Source: Eutreptiella sp. 'Long Island Sound 2002'
Lineage: Eukaryota; Euglenozoa; Euglenophyceae; Eutreptiales; Eutreptiaceae
Length of the DNA stretch: 64,000 nucleotides
Assembly (NCBI GenBank): GCA_964036045.1
Contig: OZ038399.1
Span: forward strand, 26,239,349-26,303,348
Direction: 5' to 3'
The position numbers and the translations under genes were made by a program. The stretch's first letter is position 1, and each line of letters begins with the position of its first letter. Positions 22,232 to 35,286 of the stretch are shown here, piece after piece. Below the pieces are notes generated by a model. It had not been told where the DNA came from and ran no database searches. It saw nothing but the letters and a program-made list of their open reading frames with translations.

Positions 22232-22507
22232 TCAATGCGCAATTGTACCTTGCCATTTGTGTTTTGGGAGCTGATCTTGGCGAGCATCCTCAAAGCGTTC
22301 AAACATGATTTCCTTCAATGCTTTCCATCTCTTGTCTTGCGTGGTGCGCCTTGACAATTCAAATATGCCACATCCTAAATGCTTAGGAAGCAAAAAAAAC
22401 CCTGGTACGGAACCAAAAACTTGTGAAAAGGGGCCGAAACTAGGGTTCCAGTATTTGTCCACATCCAAAACTTCGCACTGCGTGCATGGCATTCCCCAGG
22501 TGCGCAC
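22232..22507 (-). CDS. Possible exon, unrecognised
   Basis: This minus-strand open frame has non-repetitive, protein-like composition, including ELSRRTTQDKRWKALKEIMF and FEDARQDQLPKHKW. It runs into CAAGGTACAATT, which could be a splice donor at about 22250. I could not find partner exons in matching phase, and the family is unknown. It might be part of a retroelement, since an RNase H-like remnant lies just downstream on the same strand. Confidence 0.25.
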   Translation of the reverse strand: MRTWGMPCTQCEVLDVDKYWNPSFGPFSQVFGSVPGFFLLPKHLGCGIFELSRRTTQDKRWKALKEIMFERFEDARQDQLPKHKWQGTIAH

Positions 22508-24049
22508 CTTTGTACAGTCTCAGTATGCCACTTCTTGCTCCTTGACCACTTGACCTTGAACTCTGCAACATGCTGACCACTTCGCACAGGAATAGTATTG
22601 CGAGAGGTAGGAGAACTTTGGGGCAAGGTTTGGCTTTCTCTGCAAGAAGTTTGGCAGCAACAGGTGTCTGAAGTTCGTTGGGAGAGCGGCTCTCTTGAGG
22701 GAGGCCTCTAGAGAAATAGAGCTTACCACCTGTGAACCAACCTCCAGGCTCCACGGGCACTGCTTATCAACAACACCCCACTCCCTGGGCCGCAGGTTGG
22801 ACGAAGGGCAGGGGGGAGGAGGTGGGAGGGAGTACAACGCGGTAAGACAGAATCCAACCCAGTGATCAGCAAAGGGACGCGCAACTGTGTCGCAACACCA
22901 CTTTCAAACCTCGAACTGACTGCCAGTTGTACCCATTCGGTGCCCTCTTCCATCTTCTGGCAACGCGGCACAAGACGGCATCTCAAACTCCTGTGGGATT
23001 GGCAGCAATTTGGACCAAATCTGAGACGTGGGGCACTGAGCACCAACAGGAGCAATGCTGTATGTTGCATGTGCGCCATCGTTCTTGGGTTAAAAGGAGG
23101 ATGAACACAGAGCAGAGGAGGTCTGTTAGGTGTCGCACTATGTGCAATACAGTCCCCTTGACATGGAAGGGCATTAGGCAACATCTCACAACCAAAGAGG
23201 GAGGGGTTCGCTGGTGATGGAGCTGTCTGAGCAGCTGATCCACTGCACCTGAGCCAAGCTTGCTCCAAAGGTTTGGGGGATCCTGGTCCAAATAATTGGC
23301 ACTCATTGGTGGATCAGCTGCAGCAGACAGTTCCGCAGTGCTTTCAACTTGGTTTTGTCTGTTGAAATACAGTGTGCAGGACCAGATGCAGCAGGGCCAG
23401 AACACACTCAGAATTGCTCAGGGGCTGAGCAAAAACAATATAATACCTCAAATCCAGGTCATAGTTGTTGAAAAAATGACAAGAAAGCAGTCTAGGACAA
23501 AAACTCCACCTAACAAGGGAAGGGGATCCAGATTTAATCGACCAATCAGCGTAGCAGAAAAGCTGAATGCTTTGTTTATTCATACTGGCTGAGCTTTGCC
23601 AAGCAAGCTCTCGATCAAAGTGCCGAGTCTGATACACGATCACTCGGATGTGCCGGAAGGGAAAGAAGTTAGGCAAGTCGAGATCTCTAGTCCCTGGAGC
23701 TGGCCCTATGCTGCAAATGCGGCACGGGGAGGCACACAGGCGTCACACAGAGGGCACCACTACAAGGATGGCACAAGGCAGGGTGTGCACCCTCCTAGTA
23801 CAATCTATATCGCCGCGAAATTGGAAGGTCAGGATCAGACTGAGAGATCAGGTCAGCCCGAATCCCTTAGCCCCCCCCCCGCATCTGCCAGAATCACATC
23901 TTCTTATGCAGCACATCACAGGGGTCTTTAGCAAAGGGTTTTCATGGGGCCGTGGCGGGGGCTTCAAAACGCTGGTGCATAGCTGTGCGCTCACACACCA
24001 CGTGTGCACTGCGTGCACCTGTTGGGGAGATCGTCTCCGAAGAGGCGCA
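22508..24049. other. Stretch with overlapping ORFs, no gene supported
   Basis: ORFs of up to 290 codons exist on both strands (for example plus 23648-24520 and minus 22723-23268). They overlap each other, have biased low-information composition and show no motif or splice support. Confidence 0.4.
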
Positions 24050-24520
24050 CTACTTCCCCCCCTCAGAGTGGAGCGGCCCCAGGAAGCAGGGACCCACACA
24101 CCCCATGCATTTCCAGATCGTTTGGTTGCGCTGCTTGCACACTGCGCCGAGCGTCCCGCGCTCCTTGTTCTGGACGTGCTTGAACTTGAACATCCAAAGC
24201 AGCTGACGCCCCGTTCGCACACACATTTGGAGGTAGTAATGCGCTGGAAAGGGTTTAGTGTGCAACAGTGGTTCAGTGCACTCCAAGAACCTGATCCCCA
24301 ACAGCTGCATCCACCTACGACCCCATATCAGAGAGGCCTTCATTTGCTGGAAAAGCCGGTGTGTGTGGCAGGCACCGGCGTGATGAATTATGTACACACA
24401 GTGCGGGATCTCAGTCGCCCCGCAATGCCAAGCAAGCTGCTGAACAAGGGACCTGTTGAGGCTGGTGGCGCAAAGCCAGGCAGATTGCACGTCCCTTTGC
24501 TTGTGAGGTTTCTCAGGTGA
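24050..24520 (-). CDS. Possible exon with Cys/His-rich end, unrecognised
   Basis: This is a minus-strand open frame. Its last part contains CKQRNQTIWKCMGC followed by PCF and then H (pattern C-x2-C-x3-C-F-x4-H). This is loosely reminiscent of the zinc-binding C-terminus of piggyBac-type transposases, but no catalytic domain is visible, so I do not assign that function. The frame stays open upstream into a GT microsatellite, which is certainly not coding. Confidence is low. Confidence 0.2.
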   Translation of the reverse strand, partial: SPEKPHKQRDVQSAWLCATSLNRSLVQQLAWHCGATEIPHCVYIIHHAGACHTHRLFQQMKASLIWGRRWMQLLGIRFLECTEPLLHTKPFPAHYYLQMCVRTGRQLLWMFKFKHVQNKERGTLGAVCKQRNQTIWKCMGCVGPCFLGPLHSEGGK

Positions 24521-24770
24521 AATTCCTTCACTCTGCACGTCGGTCAAACAGGCCAACAGTGTGCCTTCAGGATATCCCGGCAGGCTGCTTCCTAGGCACA
24601 TATATATGGTGCAGGTGGCGCGTTGTGACAGTCGGCCACGAGGGAAGAAAGCGTCAAAACCCGGTGCGCAGGTGACCTTTCTACAGGGGGGAAGGGGGCG
24701 AAACGGAGGGACTGGAGAGGAGGGAGATTGCGGGTTTACCCCAAATAGCCCTTTCCCAACCTCTGAACAC

Positions 24771-24772
<2 letters not shown>

Positions 24773-24827
<55 letters not shown>
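24773..24827. repeat. (GT)n microsatellite
   Basis: This is an uninterrupted run of about 27 GT dinucleotides. Confidence 0.98.
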
Positions 24828-24828
<1 letters not shown>

Positions 24829-27800
24829 CGCCCAAGTACTTCAATCAAATCTCAAATTGCGAGGTTCAACAGACCTACATCCTACTTGACATCAGTAGTC
24901 AATGACCATAACCTGTGTGTTTGGGTGTGTGTGTTGGGGAAAATCATACTACAGACGGTGGGTCAACAGGGAGACCCCACTCGGATTCTTGCGGCCAGAA
25001 GACCCGGGATCCCTGGATCTGGCCCCTCCCCTTCGGGGGAACCTCCTGTGTGGATCTGGATCATGCTCAACCTGCGAGGTTCAACTCCCACGATTCCTAA
25101 GGTCTAAGGTCCTGTGTGTGTGTGTGTGCGCGCGCGTGTTCTTGTGTTTGTGGAGGGAGGCATCATATTAGGCAGGGCACAGGCCCATTTAGGTCCTGGA
25201 CGCTAATGCGAAGCGGAAGGGAGAGGGTTAGCAGGTTAGAGCCTGCCTGTAGCCTGCCCTAGCCCACCCCGGCCCACCCCGGCCCACCCCGGTGTCCCGC
25301 GGCGCGACAGACGGACCGGGCCCGCCGCTTCACGTGGGGTCCTCAGAGGCCCTCCCATATTTGGAAGGGCAAGCGCCTTTAAGGTCCAGGACGCTCTTAT
25401 GCAAAGAGGAAGGGAGAGGGCTCAGGGTCATATTAGGGACGGCGGGTGCCTTTAACGGTCCAGGGCGCTAGGGGCCAAGGGCGGCTGGGGGTTTCACATC
25501 AGGAAGGGAGTTGAGATTATGGTCGGCCCGGCGTCGTGAACTCTCGGGCCGGGCGGGCAACACAGAGGCAATCTCTTTCACAAGCAACATCACAACACAT
25601 TGGGCGTATGCCAACGACGACGCCACCATCTGTGGACACCGCATGCGTCTCCGATTGGCAGGCCTTTGCACAGGGGGTGACCCGGAGCGTCGCCTGGTTG
25701 GCGCACGGTCCGTGCACAACGTGCACACAGCACATGCACCCCACCCTCACCCCCAACCCTTGCCCGAACATCAGTGCGTCAAAGCACCTCATCACATGAC
25801 ACCCCAGCGACGTGGAGCAGCCCTCCATGCTGGATGGGGCTGAACATGGGCCCCTGCCTGTGTGGGTCCGCATCCGTGTTGCCTTGACTGACATGCTTTG
25901 GTGACTCTGCGCAGATGGTGAAGTCCAAGACGTGCGTCATCTCCCTGCAGGCCATCAGAGACCTGGTCAACTCCTTTCCATGTCCCCCCGGCGGTCAAAC
26001 ACGGAACGAGACTTGCCAACGCCCCCACTGCACTGCGACACGAGACGCTGAGACAACAGTACCGGAGTCAGGCTTGCGCTTCGTAACTCCGGGGGGTAGC
26101 GCGGGGTGGGCGTTGGGGCCCCTAGCCACCCCCCCCCCCCCCCGGCCTACCCATCCACCCCCATCCGAAAAAAATGCCCTCAGGAAAATTAATTCACGAA
26201 ACGGGCCGAACCTGGAGGCCGATTGTAGGGACACAAACGGGGTTTTGGCTTCTGACCCCCCCGATGCCCCGGGGTAGGGTGTCCGCCACACCAAGCACAA
26301 GCCGGGCCCGAGTGCCTGGACCATGGACATGGAGAATAAACTGGGGCTTCCATTTATACGGGCATACGGGGACCGGCAGTGAAGCAGCACGAAAGGCACG
26401 AGAGCCAACACACGGCAAGCGCTGGGAGAGAGCAGCCGATACTCTTCAGGGTTAGTGCAGAGAAGAGAGGGCGGCGCAGTCTGCAGCGCAATCCGGCGAA
26501 AAATGGACAACCGGGGCAGAATCGGATGGAGACGACAAACGGGGGCAGGGGCAGGGGGGATGGGGGTCATGTGGCGCCTGAGGGGACCAGTCCCGGAAAC
26601 ATCTGATGGCATGCCCCGTCCAGGCCTGGGAGACCTGATGGAGGTGCCGTGCTGCTTCCAGACGTCCGGAGGGGCACGGCATAGCAGGAGGCAGCCGGTG
26701 GTGGGCTCGACAGCGTGGCTTGCCCCCCCCCCCCCATTTAATTGCAGAAGCACACGTCAGGGAAGACGGTCCAACGGGCATCCCGGACACAGCCGTGTGC
26801 ACATGTGGTCATCTTCTTGGCGGTTTGACTGTGGTGACATACGCGACCTCTGAGTGACAGATTTGCACACGGCCCACTGCCATACGGATACCCTACACAG
26901 CTGTAGAAGGCCGCTGGCTGCCACCATAAACCGGCGGGAGGCGTCGAGGAGGGTCACCCCGACCCCCGTTGCTACTGATGCACGCGCCCCTCAACGAGCG
27001 CTCAGTTATTTTCCAACAAGAAAACGAGGTCCAAAACGTCCAACCCAAAGTTGTCTGGATTGGATTGGATTCAGTTTTATCTTACAAATACCTTGATCCC
27101 GATGCAAGTGAAACATCTCTCCACCCTCTTTAGGACGCCAGTATACGTGGGGTGCATGCCCACACGCACGGCACCCGAAACACGCACTCACCGGGGGTAT
27201 TGTCTACTAATAGACCTACCCTTAGTGCCCAGCGGGTCGCTTGTGGCAATTACCATGGCACACCTATACACAAAGTTGTAGATCACCCTGCACAGCAGAA
27301 TACATGACACCATGAAACCGGCTTGAGAACCTCCAAGGCAAATTGCCTGCATCGTCACCGGAGAGATCCACCAATGATGGCCCCTATCCTACGACCGGAG
27401 GGTTGCCTCCTGCGGTGTGGGCTCACAGTATCCCCCTGCGTTCTCCACCACTCCAATGCTGTGGTCAGAGAAACGACACTTCGATGGGGTCGCCAGTGCC
27501 GAGACAAGGCCGCGCAGGCGCAAGGGAGGGGGAAGGGGGGGGGGGGGGGGCAAAGCAAGAGGGTGGGCATTGGCGAGGCAGCGAGGCTGAGACTGAGCAG
27601 TTGAGACCGACCCAACCCACTGGAGGTCCCCAGCGTCAACAGAGTCGCCCCGATGAAGGACTGTCTACGGCAGGACGTGAGCGCGCCAGCACGAGAGACA
27701 AGTGAGCACAGCCACGCAGAGGGACCGTCCCTGTACACTTCACCAGAAAGGAGCGCATGCGACGAAGGTGGAGCAACAGCGCTGGGCCAGGTAACACTGG

Positions 27801-28896
27801 CTTTGGGCATCAGTTGGCAGTTATAAGACTGACCGATAAATTGTCACCGGTAACCGCAGGCGGTTGGTGTTGAGAACGGCCCTTAAAAGGGAAAAAAAAA
27901 AGGAGGATCCTTATGAGCAGCCCTGCAGCCGGTGACCCACGATTGGGACGGCGTTGCACAAGAACGAGGGGGACGCGGCTGTCGACGACAGGCAGACACT
28001 CACACAATATCGCCCTCACAGACCATCTGCACCTTTGACGGGGCAGGGGCACACCCGGGCAGGACCACCAGCGCAGAGACCTCGCCCTCCCGGACATGCG
28101 GTGGAGTTGACCTGTGCCGTTCGAGCGGCCACCCCGACGGTGGGCCGACCAGACATCATACATATGGCCTAACCGGAGAGGGCGTCTGGGAACGATACGA
28201 TGGCGGTTGACAGAATCAAGGGCACTTGGCCCGTGAACAGCAGTTGTCAGCACCGCAGGTGGTGCTGCAGGGCTGCAGCGCTGCAGCGACCCCTGCGGTG
28301 CTGCAGCAGTGCAGTGCTGGCAGGCGCGGCGCCCTATGGCACACTGAAACACCCTCGTCAAAACCACCGACCCGTCCCTCACCGACACAAACCCGCAGAC
28401 GTTGACAGAGGACAGATGTGCGCTGTGCCGACTACGTGCACACGGCGCGCCAACACAGCACCGCCGAGAGAAGACCGCGGTGCTCTGGCGTCCACCACTG
28501 GAGCCTCTCCCTCACCCGTGCCTCACAGGACCATCGCTGTCCACACGCAACGGACCTGACTCGGCCTGCATCCCGCCACCATGTGCCATGGCGAACTCCG
28601 AGCAAAACCCCTATAGACACGATGCTGGCCTTAGAACCCTGGCATCATTTGGGTGGGGGGGGGGGGCGGATGCACTCATCCGATGCGCAGGCGTCCCACT
28701 CGATGTTGGACAGTGCTGGGGCCCACGAGGCAGCGCACGACAGTTCCAACAGGCAACATGGCTTCGCCGCGGGATGTGCTGTGCTGGAGCGGAAGTCGAC
28801 CTTCCACAAGTCACACCACAGAAGGCCTTCACCAAAGACCCCGGCGAGACGGCACCTGAAGCCATCCTGTTGGGGCGACGGGGGTCTCCCTGCCTC
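24828..28896. other. Intergenic stretch, no gene supported
   Basis: It contains tandem CCCACCCCGG words near 25262-25292, C and G runs (near 26129, 26726, 27537, 28652) and one copy of a 374-bp dispersed repeat (26661-27034). It also contains one member of a fuzzy repeat family (26160-26270). Open frames here overlap on both strands and carry no motif I recognise. Confidence 0.5.
26661..27034. repeat. 374-bp dispersed repeat, copy A
   Basis: It starts GACGTCCGGAGGGGC and ends CGAGGTCCAA. The whole 374-bp stretch is repeated with only a few substitutions at 40755-41128, and the flanks on both sides are unrelated. It includes a C run followed by CATTTAATTGCAG. I see no terminal inverted repeats, poly-A tail or coding capacity. 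Confidence 0.9.
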
Positions 28897-31800
28897 TTAG
28901 ACCGCGGAGCTATGGCGTCGCATATTGAAAACCCCACTTTCTGTGTTGCCCGTAAGGCTGATGACACTGCCGGAGCGATCCCCTACGGAGGTTGAGCCTG
29001 AGAACGAACCGCGGTGGTTGTCGAGGCTCCACTGGTTCTTGTACACCAGCACATTACATTTCGCATGATAAATCAAGTACCCCTCCACTGACCCAAGCTC
29101 GTGCTGGCCCTTGTTCTCGCTGCCGATGACCAGCGTGTCCGCGTCGATGTCAAAGGCGATGTTGGCCATGTTCTCTCCAAGCGAGACCTGCAACAACAGC
29201 ACGAGCAACAACAGCGATCACCAAAAGCAAGAGCAACAGCAACAGCAGCAGCGACAGCAGCAGCAGCACAATCAAGAGCCAGAGCAAGAGCAACGGCGCA
29301 ACAGCAAAAGCGACTGCAGCCCTAGTCTCAGAAGTGATTGGTTGGGTGCGACTCTTGTTGCTGGTGCTGCTGTTGCTGCTGCTGCCGTTGTTCTGCGGCG
29401 GCTAGTGTAGCTGATTGCTATTTCATTTTTCGAGAACGATGTTCACCCAATCTGCTGGTCTATTCAGCCTGGTTCTGACATAGTTTTATTGTCACAATTG
29501 CTGCTCAAAAGCTTCGCAAAATTTTACTTTCTGTTGCTTACACTCTTGACTTGCTCCCAGTGTGGCCGCCTGCATGCTGTCCACACCCATGCAACGCATC
29601 AACGGGGCTCCAGGCTGTACCAGAACCACGGCTGATCGGGAAAAAAACGCACTACAGCGAAGGGCTCGGGGTGTGCGGGACACCTGCTGGTCCCTCTGGA
29701 CGGTCATGACCGGGTGCACTGTGCAGGCGTGGTCACTGCTGGCCAGCACCTCCTTGAGCAGGGCCGCGAGCTTGGGGTCCGAGCCGATCATGACGGGCTG
29801 CACGGAGCAGAACTTATGACAGAACCGGAGCGTGAATTTCAGGGCCAGAAGGGAGATCAGGGTGCCGTCCAGATTCACCATGAACTTGGCGCTGGTCTTG
29901 AACGGCTGTCCGTGGGGCCGCGTCACGAACACGGGCACGAACACGTACCGCATGACGATCTCGCAGGTGTGCCCGGGGTGGTAGCCGAACTTGTTGGTGC
30001 CGATGAAAATCATGTCGGACTTGGATTGCTCCGCAGCCCTCACGATCTCATTCGGCACCTCGTCCTCCTTTTGTACCTGTGGGCAGTGAGCGTGCAGCAG
30101 GGCATCGCTTGAAAGGGGGGGGGGGGCACCCCCTCCCCCCTCCCCAACACTCCGGCCCTGACTCTACCCGAAAGGCATTCCCATCCCCCAACACCAGCCC
30201 CGACCCCATTTCCAACCGCCAGAAACCGCCCACCCCCCAACCGCTTTCACATCCCCTGTGCCCGCTCTACAACCGCTCTGGAATTGCCCCGATCGCCCCC
30301 CCTCCCCTTGAAGCGAAGCCCTGGCGTGCAGCCCATCACAGCCTCCTTGCGCGCCTTCCACCGTGAGTTCAGGGCGCTTGGCCTACATTGAGAGAGCCCG
30401 TACCGAGAGGTCTCTGTGCGTGTCCTTGGGTGTATGCAGAGGGTCTTTCCAATGGCATCCAAGATGGACACACGGCACCTGTGGCTCAGGATGTCAAGGG
30501 GTGATTGTCGAAGTGTATGGGCCCGGATTCGGACCAGCGGCCAACTCAGATCCCCCCCCCCTCAAAAACTGCGGCAGGTCAAGCGACCCCTGAGGTCACG
30601 TGCCAAGATGCCCAGCCCGCAATGCTGTCCTCAGTTCAGCAATAGCCCCAGGAGTCCGCGCTGTCAAGATGTGCCCATAACAGGGCTCAAAGTCTTGACC
30701 TGCTGGCTGTCAGTTCCTCTGTTAAGTCCTTTGAGTGTGCTGGTGCACGCGCACCTACCCCACAATTCTTGAGGCAGTGGCTGGCCAACCCAACAAGGCT
30801 GCCTGAGATGGGTGGACTGGGTGGGACAACATGCAGAGAGATGCATCGCTTGCTCTAAACTTCCTGGCTACAGCACGTTGCCGTGCAAGAGGGTGTGTGG
30901 TTGCTGGACAATTAGTGAGGGAGCCCGATATGCAGCAAGGACGAGGCGAGCATATTCTGCACCGACATCAAAGCTGCGGCTCTCCCCCTTCTCCTCTTCT
31001 GTGCGATCATCTTCTATGGGATGGGATTATGCCTCGTGTCTGAATGCCCTGCCATGTTTACTATGAAATCTGTGTCCAGGGGGCAGGGGGCCCAAGGGGG
31101 GGAGTACCCCCCGTCCTCATATAGTTGTCAGCCGTGGTACCACATTCCTGAATCTCTGTTGGTGAACAGCCATAAAGAAAATGGCCTCAAAATCCGGCGT
31201 GGACGATGGGGCTCCCGTCCCATTGTGGGACTAATGCAATGGTTTTGCACAGCCTCATCCAACATTTTGAAGACATTAGGCTCTTTCCTCTTTCCTATTC
31301 CCCGCTTGCAAGATCAAGAACATCAGGCGATCCCAGACCTGCCTGACAACACATTGGATTTCTTTGATAATGTTGTGCTTACTGCAGATCGGGTGGCACT
31401 TGGAGATGAGCTCGTGCTCCAGCTCCACCTTCGTGACGCGCTCCTTGGGGTCAATCACACGAATCACTCGGAGCTCACGCTCTCTCACGTATGGCAGCAG
31501 CGTCTCCATGATCCGTGTGCCGATGTTGCTGGTGATCTCCATGGCCACACCAACGACCTAAAATCAAAGATATGACGTGGTGAGGATTGCTACTGCGACG
31601 TTCTCTGCACAATGCCACATGATGTGCTCGACAAGGACTGTAATGGTGCACCCTTTGCCGGAGGAACAAAACGGGGGGGGGGCAGATATCAGAGCACCTG
31701 CCCAGGACAAACACCTCCGAATCGCTGTTCCAATATTGGGAGACTGGCGTCTGGGATCGGACTAGCCGGGCGTTGTGACGGGGGGGACAAGGGGGAGACC

Positions 31801-33720
31801 GAGGGAAAGATCGGGATACAAAGCGGACAAATGGCCAAGGTTGGGGGGCGGGGGGGGATAAAGGCCTGGGCGGGGCGACGGGAGGGAAAATGAGGAACAG
31901 GCACCCCCCTCCATACACAGTCCTGCTGATGCATCTTCGTAAACAGGTTTGTACTCACTGATCACCTGTAGACAGTTGTAGACAGTGAAGCAACTATTAC
32001 CGAGTTGATTGCACATTGACAATTACAGACGCGCACACCGTGGATATTGCAGACACAGCTCTACTCTTCACCGCGCTCACAGGCAAAGATGTAATACAAG
32101 AGAGGAGGGGAGGGGGGATCCAGGGGGGGCCATGAGGCAACGGATACTGGGCTCGCATACGCCCCCGTGTCACAGGCGCATGGTCATCACCACATAGTTC
32201 AGTGTGTTTTCCTTGCTACACTGCAGCGCAGACCAGTTCCGTACCACTCCAGGTGGCTGCTAACTGTGCTTTGGCCTTGGCCATCTGTACATTGGGGTCA
32301 GCTCGCACCCACCACCCTCCCACAGTGCCGGTTAGTCTCTAACCCTTGCTCTGCAGGTCTTGCTCTTGCTGCCCCTGTCGTGCTCATGCTCTCTGCTCTC
32401 TGGCACGTAGGGGGGGGGGGGGCTCCTCCTATGGGGGGGGGGGGGGGCTCCTCCTATGGTTGTCGGCCGTTCTAATACACCGTTGCTCACGGGCACTGAA
32501 AATCAATCGTACACATCTCGTCGCACCTCTACATATTAAATAGCAATGAAGCACACTGGCACACACTGAAACACACAGAAACAAATTGGCACATACCGAA
32601 ACGAAACAAAACACATTGCTGCAGACTGAAAATTGAGACGCACTGAAACGCACTGAGACACACTGAAAACACACCGCAACAAACTGAGACACAGTGAACC
32701 AGACCGAAACACACTGAAACACACTCAAAATGCACTGGCAGACACTTCCACCCATTGAAACACGCTTGTACGTACTTGCAGGCACTCATCGACGTGTGCG
32801 GTCACTTGCAGACGCTTCAGCCACTTACATACTTCTTGAAATGAGCTTGCAACCGGTCATAGAATAGTATGCAGTGAATGCTATTGGACCCGTGTACGTG
32901 TAGAGGTGTGCTAAGCGTGCGTGTGTGCGTGCGTGTGGGGGGATTTTCGTCTGGGGACAGTGTTGTGGGGAGAAAATTTCTGCACACCTCCAATTTTGGT
33001 GCAGGGCCATCAGACATGGGAAACTTCGACACCCCCAACCCTTGGTCCCTTGTGGACAAATAGCTGTGTGAAACTTTGGCAGGCAGACTGACTGCCAACA
33101 ACAGCGCAACAATACCTGGCTACTGCCGCCACTGAGGATATACAAAGAGCAGGAAGTGCCCCAAATTACGCAAAAAATTTTGTGGGAAAAATTTCGACAC
33201 CAAACTGAACAACGACGTTTTCCCCACAAACTCGTCCCCTGACGAAGCCCCCCCCCCCCCCCCCCCCACCACCCGGACAAGCGTAAAGGGGTGCTTCCCA
33301 CACACGTCAACACTTGAAGATCAGGACGGGGACCTTAATCTCTTTATTCAGGTCCGGTGACTCAAGCTTTTCCATCAAAGCCTCGTTGGGATTGAAGAGG
33401 GTCTTGGCATCTTCGACCACGAGGGAAGCCAAGCGGACGCTGCGCCGCCTCTTGAACTCCTGCCCAGCCTTGTGCACGGCGTGGACCTGGTGGGCCACGT
33501 CCCCCAAGTCCGGCCGCGTCTGTCCAGCGGCATACTCCGCACTGTCCTCGTTGTTCCAGACGTCCGGACTGGGGGCGCCGAACTTGAACGGGGCCGGGGG
33601 AGGGGAGTCGGTGCCATCGTTGGTCACGATGGTACCCACGCGCTTGACCCCCGTCTCGCCGCGGGACTCACGGCGTTTGTTGGCGCCCTCCGGGGCGATG
33701 AATGCAAATTTCTGAGACAT
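28897..33720 (-). CDS. Tandem-domain universal stress protein (UspA family)
   Basis: Four exons, all joined in phase 0, give about 429 residues: 33334-33720, 31339-31557, 29684-30076 and 28897-29187. Donors are AAG|GTCCCC, CAG|GTCTGG and CAG|GTGTCC; acceptors are TTTTAG, CCACAG and TTGCAG. The start is ATG 33720 (MSQKFAFIAPEG); an in-frame ATG at 33762 is an alternative. Residues 1-129 are an extra N-terminal region without a clear domain. The first USP fold begins at about 130 (VVGVAMEITSN, then ELRVIRVIDP) and ends with DMIFIGTNKFG near 223-233 and VFVPVFVTRP. The second begins near 265 (FMVNLDGT) and ends with DTLVIGSENKG (351-359) and CNVLVYK. USP domains are small nucleotide-binding folds linked to stress responses. 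The G-x2-G-x9-G-S/T ATP motif is incomplete in both domains, so nucleotide binding is uncertain. No targeting signal is apparent. Confidence 0.75.
29190..29290. repeat. CAN-rich trinucleotide repeat in a USP-gene intron
   Basis: Imperfect CAA, CAG and AGC triplets lie directly upstream (in gene sense) of the last exon's acceptor. In gene orientation it reads as GCTGTTGTTG-like sequence, so it doubles as the pyrimidine-rich tract before TTGCAG. A plus-strand reading gives poly-Gln, which I regard as incidental. Confidence 0.7.
32536..32820. repeat. Degenerate ACACACTGAA tandem repeat
   Basis: About 25 imperfect units of 10-12 bp, with a core CACTGAAAC, lie within the first intron of the USP gene. 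Adjacent G runs at 32409-32446 occur twice in the context GGGGCTCCTCCTATGG. Confidence 0.85.
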
Positions 33721-35280
33721 GGCTCCGCTTGATCGTCGAAAAAAAAAATCAGAATCAGACACTGACAGAAACGCGGTGCGATGGTGAGTGCCTCACAAGG
33801 GGCTTCACACCCGACGCCAGGGGACTTGGTCGGTGGGGCAAAAGGTCGACTGGGGGTGTCGTTGCACCGAGTCCGCAGCGTGCCAACTATTAGTGGCCAA
33901 AAACCGTGCACCATCCGAAGCTGCACCCACCCAAACAGCCCATGGAACCCTAGAAATCTTAGTTGCAAGCACAAGACCTGTCTTCCTCGGTTTTTTTTAT
34001 GGTTGCCGATAAATCCCAGAGGCTTCTAGGTCGTTTTTGTTCTTTCCTGGAGGCCTTTTAAGCGTTGGCAAGGGACCCTCTGGATCCGGAAGCCATGGCC
34101 TGCTCCAGTTGCCTCCCCCACTGTGACCTGCTCTGCCCTGCTCCCATCTGTTCTGTGCTTTGGTGTCCTCTACCCGGTATTATGCTGCTCAAACAGTCGG
34201 TCCACCTCTCTACAGTGGCGCGGCCCTGTTGTACTTCAGCGGTGGGATTGCATCCGTAGTCATCCGGCCCCACCCCCTTGGAGCGATCTCACGGGCTTCA
34301 ACTGCAACCATGTCCTCGCCGACTATAAAGCAAAGGCGATTCAGGTGGAGGGTCCCTAGATGTACCCAAAGATCGCACCGCGCGCGCACCGTGGCAAGAG
34401 CGGCGCGCTCTGGGAGGTGGCCGCAAACGGTCAGTGTCGGAGCTTGGCAGTTGTCGGGGCCTCAAATGGCCCCCGCGTTTGGCTCCGGCCGGGCTCGCCG
34501 GCTTGACTTTCGTTGCCGCCCGTCGCATTCCGAGGGCCAGTTTGCAACCACCTTGAGCAGGAAGTGCTGTGGCGCTACATCTTTGGTTCTGTCACCGGCC
34601 CTCCGCGGTGAGGTGCCCCATATGCGTGGGCACGTGTTGCAGATGACCAATTGGGGAGCGTGTCACCACTTGCAGGGGAGTGGACGCCACGGAGGCTGTA
34701 ATACCGCAGTAGTGGGCAGCCGGACAGACAGTCTACTCTCACCCACAACCCTTCCCCAGGCCACAGCTTAGCGTTGGCGCGCCCGGGGGGGGGGGGGGGG
34801 GGGCGGAATGGCAGCCTGGGCTCCTCCGCCTGACTCACCCACCCACCCACATCGGAAAATTTTACCGCAGGAAAAAATTGAAGTTTATCAAAGGGGCCCG
34901 AAATTGGAGGTCGATTTTAGGTACATAAACTTTTGTTTTAGCCTCTGGCCCCCCCGCCCTGGCATAGGTAAATTCGCCATTAAGCCATGGCCCGCCCTCC
35001 CCCCCCCGCTCCCCCCTCCCCACAAACATACTCCCCCACAGCTCGCCTCCAGAAAACACACCCAAGTGCGTTCGACCGCCAGTACCAACGGGCAAAACTT
35101 TGATGGTTTGCCCCCCGACAACTGAATGGTACTGCTCCCAGAGCATGAAATTTGGAGGGTGCTCTTCACCACATCTGATGTCGGAAGTGGTAACGCAGGG
35201 CCACGGGGTCACGATCACAAGTTTAACACATCAGCGGTGCACGGAATATCCAGGCATTCCACCTGTGGTATCGCTTAACC
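33721..35280. other. Intergenic stretch upstream of the USP gene
   Basis: No gene seen. It holds the presumed promoter side of the USP gene, a run of 21 Gs near 34783, and another member of the fuzzy repeat family at 34850-34965. Confidence 0.5.
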
Positions 35281-35286
35281 AAGCTT

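Noticed and set aside
24050-24220. Assignment of the Cys/His-rich ORF end as a piggyBac transposase
   Set aside because: Only a loose zinc-ligand spacing is visible; there is no catalytic domain and no terminal inverted repeats.
23648-24520. Plus-strand ORF of 290 codons
   Set aside because: It overlaps other open frames, has no motif, and its composition looks like random GC-rich translation.
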